From NCBI GenBank assembly GCA_903903205.1, contig CAIUXU010000275.1:1-13192 (forward strand): a DNA stretch of 13,192 nucleotides. The letters run 5' to 3'. A program made the translations under genes and the position numbers. Positions 6,697 to 13,192 of the stretch are shown piece by piece; the first letter of the stretch is position 1, and each line of letters opens with the position of its first letter. The notes beneath the pieces are model-generated. The model made no database searches. It had not been told where the DNA came from and saw only the letters and a program-made list of their open reading frames with translations. Origin of the DNA: an uncultured Syntrophobacterales bacterium (GTDB lineage Bacteria > Desulfobacterota > Syntrophia > Syntrophales > UBA5619).

Positions 6697-6717
6697 TAAT
6701 TCAACGAGAGAGTGCTC

Positions 6718-7482
6718 ATGGCAGAAGTTGTGATCACCGCCAGGGGAGTGACGAAGCAGTTCGACGGTCTGGTGGCATCCAGCAACGTCAACTTCGAAAT
6801 CTGCGTCGGCGATACGGTCGGAATCATCGGACCCAACGGGGCGGGGAAGTCCACCTTCTTCAATCTCCTGACCGGCTTGTATATTCCGGATTCCGGCACC
6901 ATTACCTACTTCGGAAAGGACATTACGAAAATGCCACCCCACGACCGGGTGGGCCTCGGCATCGTGAGAACCTTTCAGTTGGTCTCCGTTTTCGACACGA
7001 TGACGGTCCTCGAGAACATGATGCTCGCCAGGATAAGGTTCGACGGGACCTACGGCAAGAAGCGGTTCTTTCTGCGGAACCTCCTCAAGAGCCGCGAGGT
7101 GGATGGCTGCATGAAGGCACTCGATACCATTGGCATCGCCGGAAAGTGCGATGTGAAGGTCTCGGATCTTCCCTACGGGAAGAAAAGGGAGTTGGAGATC
7201 GCCATTGCCCTCTCCATGGATCCCAAGCTGCTGCTTTTGGATGAACCGCTCGCAGGGATGAGCATGGTAGAGATCACCGAAATCATGGACATCATCAAAG
7301 GGCTCAAATCCAAACTGACCATCGTCCTCGTGGAGCACAAGATATCGAAGATTCTCGACCTGGTGGACACGCTTTACGTGATGCACGAGGGGCAGATCAT
7401 CTGTTCCGGCGAGCCGAACATGGTGATCTGCGACCCGGCAGTCAAGGAGTGCTATTTCGGCAGGGATAACGTATGCTACTAA
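6718..7482 (+). CDS. ABC transporter ATP-binding protein, LivG-type
   Basis: This 254-residue ATPase would power the importer as one half of a heterodimer with the product of the next gene. The Walker A motif GPNGAGKST is at residues 38-46, the Q-loop glutamine is Gln87 (RTFQ), the Walker B segment KLLLLDEP is at 170-177, and the switch histidine is His207 (LVEHK). The ABC signature is divergent: LPYGKKRELE (151-160) instead of the usual LSGGQ; LivG proteins commonly have LSYGxxRxLE, so this fits the subfamily. The start at ATG 6718 is favoured because the purine-rich GAGAG near 6706-6711 is correctly spaced; GTG 6712, two codons earlier, would sit on top of it. The gene end overlaps the next gene by ten bases, indicating coupled translation. 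Confidence 0.92.
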   Translation: MAEVVITARGVTKQFDGLVASSNVNFEICVGDTVGIIGPNGAGKSTFFNLLTGLYIPDSGTITYFGKDITKMPPHDRVGLGIVRTFQLVSVFDTMTVLENMMLARIRFDGTYGKKRFFLRNLLKSREVDGCMKALDTIGIAGKCDVKVSDLPYGKKRELEIAIALSMDPKLLLLDEPLAGMSMVEITEIMDIIKGLKSKLTIVLVEHKISKILDLVDTLYVMHEGQIICSGEPNMVICDPAVKECYFGRDNVCY

Positions 7483-8165
7483 ACGTCGACGCCATCAATG
7501 TCCATTACGGGAGCGCGCAGGTGCTCCACGACGTCTCCATCAACGTCAAGGAAAGGGAGCTCACCTGCATCGTCGGCAGAAACGGGGCAGGAAAGACCAC
7601 ACTGCTCAAGACCATCAGCGGATTTCTCAAACCGACCCGGGGAACCGTCACCTTCGAAGACCGCACCATCAGCGGCATGAGACCGGACAAGGTCGCCTTG
7701 CTTGGCGTGAAATACGTGTTCCAGGACAAAAGGGTATTTGGTGACCTGACCGTCCGGGACAACATGGAGCTCGCCGCCTACCCCATCAAGGCAAACCTCG
7801 ATGAAGCCATCGAGCGGCTGTTTTCCATATCCGGGAAGATGAAGAAGCTCATCGACTCAAAGGCCAAAGGCCTGAGCGGCGGGGAACGGCAGATCCTGCT
7901 GATCGGCAGGGCGCTGGCGGGCAGTCCGAAGCTCCTCTTGATCGACGAACCGACGGAAGGGCTGGCGGCAATTGTCATCAACGACATCGCCCGGATACTC
8001 ATGGAGATGAAAGGAAGGTTGTCGATGGTTGTGGTCGAGCAGAACCTCGCCATTGTGTCGAGGATGGCCGACAGGGTATACATTATGAAAGAGGGAAACG
8101 TGCTCCGGGAAATCACTGAAGAGGCCGAGATCCGGGACCAGGCCTATATCGAGAGCCTTTTGTAG
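7473..8165 (+). CDS. ABC transporter ATP-binding protein, LivF-type
   Basis: This 230-residue ATPase is the second nucleotide-binding subunit. The Walker A motif GRNGAGKTT is at residues 35-43, Gln84 is the Q-loop residue (VFQD), the canonical signature LSGGERQ is at 134-140, and Walker B KLLLIDEP is at 153-160. At the switch-histidine position it has Gln (VVVEQN), a normal trait of LivF proteins and not a defect. The start codon lies inside the end of the LivG-type gene (ten-base overlap), with GGGA at 7463-7466 as ribosome-binding site. Length and motif order are typical for the family. The LivG/LivF pairing identifies the system as a branched-chain amino acid or HAAT-type importer. Confidence 0.93.
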   Translation: MLLNVDAINVHYGSAQVLHDVSINVKERELTCIVGRNGAGKTTLLKTISGFLKPTRGTVTFEDRTISGMRPDKVALLGVKYVFQDKRVFGDLTVRDNMELAAYPIKANLDEAIERLFSISGKMKKLIDSKAKGLSGGERQILLIGRALAGSPKLLLIDEPTEGLAAIVINDIARILMEMKGRLSMVVVEQNLAIVSRMADRVYIMKEGNVLREITEEAEIRDQAYIESLL

Positions 8166-8202
8166 GAAGCGATGGAGCATGCATCACTGCATCGGATAAC
8201 GA

Positions 8203-9165
8203 ATGTTAAAGATACTCAATAACTCAGTCGCTTTCGCCATCGGTGTCATTGTCGTCGGTTTTGTGGCGTTCGCCTACTCCGCGTCGGTCAACAAGATCAC
8301 GGACTTCGTAATCTTTTGCATCTATGTTCTCGGATTCGATGTGCTCTACGGCCACATGGGAAGGATCTCCTTCGGGCACACGCTCTATCTGGGTGCGGGG
8401 GCTTACGGAGCCGCCATGTGCGCGAAATATCTCGTCCCCGATCCTTTCCTGGCCATGGCCATGGGCATCGCCGCGGGCGCGTTTCTCGGGCTGATCATTG
8501 GGCCCATTGCGGTCAAAACAAAAGGCGCCGCCTTCGCCCTCATCAACGTGGCTTTTAACCAGATCGGCTACTTCATCGTTCTTGTAGCCCTTGCCCGGTA
8601 TACGGGCGGGGAGGACGGGGTTTCCCTCACGTTCAACAGTTACGGCTTCGTGAATTTCGGGAACATCCACTTTCTTTTTGCCTTCTGCCTGACATGCCTG
8701 GTCGCTGTGTACTACCTGATGCACCGTCTCTATGGATCGGCGTTCGGGATCATGCTTCTTGGCATTAAAGAGAACGAGACCAGGGTTCGTTTCCTCGGCT
8801 ACAACACCTCCGCCTACAAATGGGTCGCCTTCATCATCTCGACCTCGGTATCGGCGTTTGCCGGTGCGCTGTTTGTAATCAACTACGGGTTCGCCAATCC
8901 GGGTTTCATGGACCCGGCAAGGAATGTGGAGGTGATCTTCGCGGCCCTCATCGGTGGACCAGGGACTGAGTTAGGCGCCGTCGTCGGCGGTACGGCTTAC
9001 ATGGTAATCAGCAACTACCTCGCGAAGTACATCGCCCGATGGGAGATGTTTCTCGGCGCGGCCCTCCTCATCATCGCGTTCGGATTCAGGAAAGGCATCA
9101 TGGGATACGTCCGCGAACTGGTGGAGAAGAGAATAAAAGCCAACGCAATGGCAGCGGAAAAGTAA
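8203..9165 (+). CDS. ABC transporter permease, LivM-type
   Basis: This 320-residue inner-membrane protein has about eight or nine hydrophobic segments (for example residues 8-26, 32-46, 85-108, 120-140, 157-175, 213-236, 253-276 and 284-298), as expected for LivM. The family-typical loop GYNTSAYKWVAF (near 200-211) precedes the coupling region, and AALIGGPGTELGAVVGG (near 247-263) matches the conserved GGxGTxxGPxxG element. It forms the transmembrane channel with the next gene's product. The ribosome-binding site is weak (GGATAA eight bases or so before ATG), and a 37-base gap containing a small inverted repeat (8179-8192) separates it from the LivF-type gene. The C-terminus ends with a basic tail, probably cytoplasmic. 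Confidence 0.9.
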   Translation: MLKILNNSVAFAIGVIVVGFVAFAYSASVNKITDFVIFCIYVLGFDVLYGHMGRISFGHTLYLGAGAYGAAMCAKYLVPDPFLAMAMGIAAGAFLGLIIGPIAVKTKGAAFALINVAFNQIGYFIVLVALARYTGGEDGVSLTFNSYGFVNFGNIHFLFAFCLTCLVAVYYLMHRLYGSAFGIMLLGIKENETRVRFLGYNTSAYKWVAFIISTSVSAFAGALFVINYGFANPGFMDPARNVEVIFAALIGGPGTELGAVVGGTAYMVISNYLAKYIARWEMFLGAALLIIAFGFRKGIMGYVRELVEKRIKANAMAAEK

Positions 9166-9180
9166 AGGTGGATAGGGAGA

Positions 9181-10014
9181 ATGTTTGAAGTCATCGCATA
9201 CGGCCTCACGATCGGCGGCATCCTTTACATTGTTTCGATAGGGTTTTCCCTGACCTTCGGAAGCATGAGGATCGTCAATTTTGCGCACGGTCTCGTCTAT
9301 GCAGTAGGCGCCTACGCGCTCTTTGCGCTGCTTCCCGTCGCGAAGGGAAATTTCGTTATCGCAGCGATACTCGCGATCCTGGCATCATTGCCGGTGAGCT
9401 ATGTGATCGAGAAGTTCGTCATCAGGCGGCTCTACGGCAAGTCCATCGACTACGCCATCATCGCAAGCTACGCGGTCCTTCTTATCGGCGTGGACCTCAT
9501 CAAATGGATCTGGGGCGCAAGCCCCGTTCCCATCAGCGATCCCGTAGGGACCAGCGTCAGCTTTTTTGCGCTGGAGATCCCCCTCTACCGTTTGATTATC
9601 ATCGGCCTCTCCTTCCTGATCTTCATCAGTCTTTCCATCTTTTTCAAAAAATCGATTATTGGCAAGATCGTGGTTGCAGGATTGGCAGACCGGGAGGCGG
9701 TCCTGAGTCTCGGGATCGATATCGACAAATATTTTGCCATCGTCTTCATTCTGGGAAGCGCTCTGGCTTCACTGGGCGGCATTCTTTACGGCCCCATCAG
9801 CACGATTCACCCGTATATGGGTTTTCGAATTGTAACCCTCTGTTTCGCCGTCGTAATCGTGGGAGGTATGGGCAATCTGCGCGGTACGGCGATCGCGTCT
9901 TACACTTTGGGTATGGTCATGGCCGTAACGGCATGGTATTGGGGCGCTGCGGCGGATGCAATGATCTTTGTGGTTATGGCAGTGGTACTGATTTTTCGGC
10001 CTATTGAACTGTGA
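9181..10014 (+). CDS. ABC transporter permease, LivH-type
   Basis: This 277-residue membrane protein is the second permease. The N-terminal hallmark GFSLTFGSMRIVNFAHG (residues 21-37) and the C-terminal coupling element VVIVGGMGNLRGT (near 224-236) are both typical of LivH. About eight hydrophobic segments can be seen. It starts at ATG 9181, with a GGGAGA ribosome-binding site directly upstream, 15 bases after the LivM-type gene. The gene order (binding protein, G, F, M, H) differs from the E. coli liv order but is common in importers of aromatic acids and other organic acids. The short hydrophobic C-terminus (VVLIFRPIEL) is normal for the family. The stop codon forms part of the hairpin at 10011-10042. 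Confidence 0.9.
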   Translation: MFEVIAYGLTIGGILYIVSIGFSLTFGSMRIVNFAHGLVYAVGAYALFALLPVAKGNFVIAAILAILASLPVSYVIEKFVIRRLYGKSIDYAIIASYAVLLIGVDLIKWIWGASPVPISDPVGTSVSFFALEIPLYRLIIIGLSFLIFISLSIFFKKSIIGKIVVAGLADREAVLSLGIDIDKYFAIVFILGSALASLGGILYGPISTIHPYMGFRIVTLCFAVVIVGGMGNLRGTAIASYTLGMVMAVTAWYWGAAADAMIFVVMAVVLIFRPIEL

Positions 10015-10042
10015 CAGAGGGAAAAATTCTCTCCACTGTCAC
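10011..10042 (+). promoter_or_regulatory. Intercistronic hairpin between importer and hydroxylase 2
   Basis: GTGACAG at 10011-10017 (overlapping the LivH stop) pairs perfectly with CTGTCAC at 10036-10042, and two or three more pairs continue inward after one mismatch. No T-run follows (the next bases are A-rich), so it is unlikely to terminate fully. No promoter of P1/P2 quality lies in the 51-base gap, so hydroxylase 2 is probably co-transcribed with the importer. Confidence 0.45.
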
Positions 10043-10065
10043 TCCGTAAAAAGAAAGGAGCAATG

Positions 10066-10986
10066 ATGCAAGCATTGGATATCGTTGCCTATGCAAAGGA
10101 CATGGAATGGGAAGAGTATCTTGTGCCGGAGTCACTCGATGAGGCGTTGGAGATGCTCGAGCGGTACCACGGCGCGGCGCGAATCATTGCCGGCGGAACC
10201 GATATCGTCCCCTTGAGCCGAAAGGGAGCTCCAGAGATAAAGGTTCTCGTCGACATCACCCGAATACCCGGCCTGGGGACAATAAGACTGGACGGAGAGA
10301 CCGTGAAGATCGGCCCGCTGGTTACCCACACCGAGGTTGCGCTGTCCGGGCTTATCCGGAAGCGGGGCATGGCTTTGGCCGAAGGCGCATCCCGGCTCGG
10401 CTCACCTCAGATCCGGAATATTGCCACGGTGGCGGGCAACATCATCAACGCCCAGCCGGGCGCCGACACCCTGATACCGCTGCTGGCTCTGGATGGATCG
10501 GTCAAAATCATGAGCAGGCAGGGTGTGAGGAGTGTCCCCCTGGCGGAGCTCTTTACGGGCGTAGGCCGGACCACGATCGACAGCACCAAAGAGATCGTGA
10601 CGGAGATTTCCTTCCCCGGCCTCAGAACGGGAGAGGCAAGCGCTGCCATGAGACTTGCCAAGCGAAAGACCCTTGTGCTTCCGATCCTGACGGTGGCCGT
10701 TGTCATCGGGGTGGACCCTGGCGCGAAGACCTTTACCAAGGCCCGCATCGCGGTGGGTCCAGTGACAACGACCCCGTTCCGTTGCAAAGCTGCCGAGGAA
10801 ATTCTGGCAGGAAGCCCGGTCGGCGAAGAGGTCATCAAAAAGGCCGCGGCGGATGCCGCGAAAGCCGCAAACCCAAGGACAAGCCTCATTCGTGGGACAT
10901 CCGAATACCGGAAGGCCATGGTAGCGGTCCTCGTCGAGAGAGGAATCGCTATGGCACTGAAAAGGCTGGAGGAAAACAATGGCTAG
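10066..10986 (+). CDS. Molybdenum hydroxylase 2, FAD-binding subunit
   Basis: This 306-residue protein is the FAD subunit of a second xanthine-dehydrogenase-family enzyme. FAD-binding signatures are AGGTDI at residues 42-47 and SPQIRNIATVAGNIINAQP at 113-131; the flavoprotein C-terminal domain ends with IRGTSEYRKAM. Two ATGs are adjacent (10063 and 10066); AAGGAG at 10055-10060 is only two bases from the first and five from the second, so I choose 10066. Compared with the hydroxylase 1 FAD subunit it has about ten extra N-terminal residues before the shared YxxPESLxEA start. It contains almost no cysteine, so it cannot carry the additional 4Fe-4S cluster known from 4-hydroxybenzoyl-CoA reductase. 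It overlaps the next gene by eight bases and likely belongs to the importer transcript. Confidence 0.92.
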   Translation: MQALDIVAYAKDMEWEEYLVPESLDEALEMLERYHGAARIIAGGTDIVPLSRKGAPEIKVLVDITRIPGLGTIRLDGETVKIGPLVTHTEVALSGLIRKRGMALAEGASRLGSPQIRNIATVAGNIINAQPGADTLIPLLALDGSVKIMSRQGVRSVPLAELFTGVGRTTIDSTKEIVTEISFPGLRTGEASAAMRLAKRKTLVLPILTVAVVIGVDPGAKTFTKARIAVGPVTTTPFRCKAAEEILAGSPVGEEVIKKAAADAAKAANPRTSLIRGTSEYRKAMVAVLVERGIAMALKRLEENNG

Positions 10987-11455
10987 GAAATCGATCACAT
11001 TCAAGGTCAACGAAAAAGAGATCGCCCTGGACGTAGCACCCGGCGATATGCTCGTTGACGTTCTGCGGGAAAAGGTCGGCCTCACCGGGACGAAGGTGGG
11101 CTGTCGGGAGGGGGAGTGCGGCGCCTGTTCCATTATTCTGAATGGAAAACTCATCGCCTCCTGTATCGTCCCCGCAGTGAAAGCGGACCGGGGCGCAATT
11201 CTCACAATCGAGGGCCTCGAACAAAACGGCGAGATGCACCTGATCCAGAAGAAGTTTATCGAAGACGGGGCTATCCAGTGCGGCTTCTGCACGCCGGCCA
11301 TGGTGCTGGCGGGCAAGGCGCTGCTCGACGAGAATCCGCACCCGACACGGGAAGAGATCCAGCTCGCCATATCGGGCATCCTCTGCCGGTGCACGGGCTA
11401 CCAGAAGATCATCACGGCCATCGATTCGGCATCGCAGGCCGGGGAATTGAGGTGA
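10979..11455 (+). CDS. Molybdenum hydroxylase 2, [2Fe-2S] subunit
   Basis: This 158-residue subunit has all eight cysteine ligands for two 2Fe-2S clusters: Cys42, Cys47, Cys50 and Cys62 in the plant-ferredoxin-like domain, and Cys101, Cys104, Cys136 and Cys138 in the helical domain (CGFC and CRC). It shuttles electrons from the molybdenum site to FAD. The ATG at 10979 lies inside the end of the FAD-subunit gene (stop TAG 10984-10986) and is preceded by GGAGG at about 10968-10972, so translation is coupled. It has no export signal. A 22-base stretch (11380-11401) over the Leu-Cys-Arg-Cys-Thr-Gly-Tyr codons is identical to the same place in hydroxylase 1 (2626-2647), although the proteins as a whole differ clearly. 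Confidence 0.95.
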   Translation: MARKSITFKVNEKEIALDVAPGDMLVDVLREKVGLTGTKVGCREGECGACSIILNGKLIASCIVPAVKADRGAILTIEGLEQNGEMHLIQKKFIEDGAIQCGFCTPAMVLAGKALLDENPHPTREEIQLAISGILCRCTGYQKIITAIDSASQAGELR

Positions 11456-11458
11456 ACC

Positions 11459-13192
11459 ATGGTTGACCAGGGAAAAGATACGGTTCGAAACGATAAGGAA
11501 TTCGCGGTTATCGGCAAATCAAGACCGAGGCTGGATGCAAAAGACAAGGTTACCGGAGCGCTGAAGTACATCGCGGATATCGATTATCACGACGCGCTTC
11601 ACGGAAAGGTGCTGCGAAGCCCCTATCCTCACGCCCTCATCAAGGGCATCGACACGTCGAGGGCAGAGGCGCTGCCAGGCGTGGCCGCAGTCGTAACGGC
11701 GAAGGATATTCCCGGCAGGAACGGCTGGGGGGCGATCGTCCCCGACCAGCCGGTCGTCTGCGGCGACAAGGTACGGTTCGTAGGAGACGCGGTCGCGCTC
11801 GTCGCCGCCGTCGACGAAAAGACGGCCATCAAGGCCCTTGGTCTCATCACGGTAGAGTACGAGCAGCTTCCTGCCGTCTTCTCACCCATCGACGCGATGA
11901 AGAGCGACGCCCCGCGGATTCATGAGTCGGGCAACCTCATCACCACCTCCCGGGTTTTGAAGGGAGATACGGAGCAGGGGTTCCGCGACGCAGACGTTGT
12001 CCTGGAGCGGACCTTCGTCGTCCCCTTCCTGGAACATGCCTATCTTGAACCGGATGTTGCCGTGGCGATCCCCGGCGGCGACGGGACCATGACCGTGCTG
12101 GGTCCCATGCAGGCGCCTTTCACCACCCGCAGAAACGTGGCTCCGGTGCTGGGCATTCCCATCAACCGGGTCCGTTGCATGGTAACCCCACTGGGCGGCG
12201 GTTTCGGCGGCAAGGAAGATTCGCCTATCGATACCTGCGTCAGGGCTGCGGTCCTGGCCTGGAAAACGGGCAAAACAGTGCGGATCGAGTACACCCGCGA
12301 GGAGATCATGCTCTCCACGTGCAAGCGTCACCCGATGATCATCCGGTGCAAGTTCGGGGCAAAGAAGGACGGAACCTTCACGGCGGTAGAAGGCACCATC
12401 TACAACGAACAGGGGGCGTACGCCTCGCTCGGTCCCGTTCTCCCTCCCGCGGGCGGTGTCCACGCCCACGCGGTGATCATGCTGGCAGGACCCTACGAGA
12501 TCCCGAATGTGAAGGTGGAAGGGTTTCTTGTCTTCACAAACCATCCGTACGGTGGCGCCATGCGGGGTTTCGGCGCGCCCCAGTCAAACTTTGCCCATGA
12601 ATCGCTGGTGGATGAGCTTGCGGATCTGCTGAAGATGGATCCATATGAACTCCGGCTGAAAAACGCCTTCAAACTCGGATCGAAGACGGCCACGGGGCAG
12701 ATTATCGACCAGAGTATCGGGCTCAGGGAAACGATGGCGGAGACGAAGAAGCTCTTTAATTGGACTTCCAAACGACAGCCCACGCCCGATCCCGCGCAGG
12801 CCAGACGTGACGATAAACGGACCGGTTACGGCATGGCGATCGGATGGTACCGGACGAGTATCGGCACAACGGCGGACGGCTGCGGGGTCAACCTGCACCT
12901 GCTGGAAGACGGCTCGGTGATCATATACCAGGGCTGCGTCGAGATGGGCCAGGGTATGCACACGGGCATCGCCCAGATCGCGGCGGAAGCGCTTGGCGTG
13001 GCGCTTGAAGATGTCAGGGTCCTGGCGCCCGATACGGACAGCGCACCTGAGTCTGGCCCTACGGTTGGGTCCCGTTCCCTCACCCTCATGGGCAATGCCA
13101 TTCTTCTTGCCGCGCAGCCCATCAAGGAGTCCCTCATGCTTACCGCAGCGGAGCTCCTTGATGCGCCGATGGAGCGGCTCGTGGCGAGGGAA
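11459..13192 (+). CDS. Molybdenum hydroxylase 2, molybdopterin-binding catalytic subunit (3'-truncated by window)
   Basis: Open from ATG 11459 to the right edge without a stop; 578 residues are visible of an expected 750-800, so the part carrying the catalytic Glu is missing from view. The start follows GAGGTGA at 11449-11455, which overlaps the stop of the FeS gene. Motifs: GGGFGGKED at 246-254, GGAMRGFGAPQ at 365-375 and EMGQGMHTG at 495-503. Set by eye against bovine xanthine dehydrogenase, Glu253 matches the purine-contacting Glu802 and Phe371 the stacking Phe914, but the Arg880 position is His337. This pocket is closer to xanthine and nicotinate-type dehydrogenases than that of hydroxylase 1, yet not a canonical xanthine dehydrogenase. 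CO dehydrogenase active-site loops are absent. No export signal is present. It completes the FAD-FeS-Mo gene order also used by hydroxylase 1, suggesting a shared ancestral operon. Confidence 0.92.
   Translation, partial: MVDQGKDTVRNDKEFAVIGKSRPRLDAKDKVTGALKYIADIDYHDALHGKVLRSPYPHALIKGIDTSRAEALPGVAAVVTAKDIPGRNGWGAIVPDQPVVCGDKVRFVGDAVALVAAVDEKTAIKALGLITVEYEQLPAVFSPIDAMKSDAPRIHESGNLITTSRVLKGDTEQGFRDADVVLERTFVVPFLEHAYLEPDVAVAIPGGDGTMTVLGPMQAPFTTRRNVAPVLGIPINRVRCMVTPLGGGFGGKEDSPIDTCVRAAVLAWKTGKTVRIEYTREEIMLSTCKRHPMIIRCKFGAKKDGTFTAVEGTIYNEQGAYASLGPVLPPAGGVHAHAVIMLAGPYEIPNVKVEGFLVFTNHPYGGAMRGFGAPQSNFAHESLVDELADLLKMDPYELRLKNAFKLGSKTATGQIIDQSIGLRETMAETKKLFNWTSKRQPTPDPAQARRDDKRTGYGMAIGWYRTSIGTTADGCGVNLHLLEDGSVIIYQGCVEMGQGMHTGIAQIAAEALGVALEDVRVLAPDTDSAPESGPTVGSRSLTLMGNAILLAAQPIKESLMLTAAELLDAPMERLVARE

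Noticed and set aside
7473..8165. Missing switch histidine in the second ATPase (Gln in VEQN)
   Set aside because: Gln at this position is usual in LivF proteins, so it is a family trait and not evidence of inactivation.
8179..8192. Inverted repeat ATGCA-TCAC-TGCAT between the LivF- and LivM-type genes
   Set aside because: A five-base-pair AT-rich stem is too weak to assign a function and is expected by chance.

Overview
The window reads as one co-directional (+ strand) catabolic locus from a GC-rich Gram-negative bacterium. It holds two complete-looking sets of molybdenum hydroxylase genes (xanthine dehydrogenase family, each FAD / 2Fe-2S / molybdopterin subunit) on either side of a five-gene branched-chain-amino-acid-type (LivJGFMH / HAAT) ABC importer. 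A Sec-type signal peptide on the binding protein supports a Gram-negative cell envelope. Water-derived-oxygen hydroxylases or reductases next to a Liv-type importer are typical of anaerobic or facultative degraders of aromatic and N-heterocyclic compounds. A Desulfobacterota-like or other anaerobic proteobacterial host is my guess, not something the sequence proves.

Layout: 2-1003 is the C-terminal third of a type III restriction endonuclease Res subunit, cut by the window edge. 1004-1315 is an intergenic region with a near-consensus sigma70 promoter (TTGACA-17-TATATT) and a leader with inverted repeats. 1316-5106 is hydroxylase 1 (FAD, FeS, Mo subunits, tightly spaced or overlapping). 5107-5402 is a second regulatory region with a promoter of the same architecture (TTGACA-17-TATACT). 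5403-10014 is the importer: binding protein, an intercistronic GC-rich hairpin, two ATPases and two permeases. 10066-13192 is hydroxylase 2 (FAD, FeS, then a Mo subunit that runs off the right edge), most likely read through from the importer promoter.

How it may work: the importer takes up a small organic acid or (hetero)aromatic compound, and the two cytoplasmic molybdoenzymes act on it or on its products. By-eye comparison with the well-studied bovine enzyme suggests that neither is a textbook xanthine dehydrogenase. Enzyme 1 has Leu in place of the purine-binding Glu802 and His in place of the stacking Phe914. Enzyme 2 keeps those two, but both enzymes lack the Arg880 equivalent. Enzyme 1 has some 4-hydroxybenzoyl-CoA-reductase-like traits, yet its FAD subunit lacks the extra iron-sulfur loop of that enzyme. 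The pair therefore looks like a two-enzyme uptake-and-hydroxylation module of unassigned substrate. No transcriptional regulator, CoA ligase, XdhC-like maturation factor, RNA gene, IS element or CRISPR array is visible in the window.
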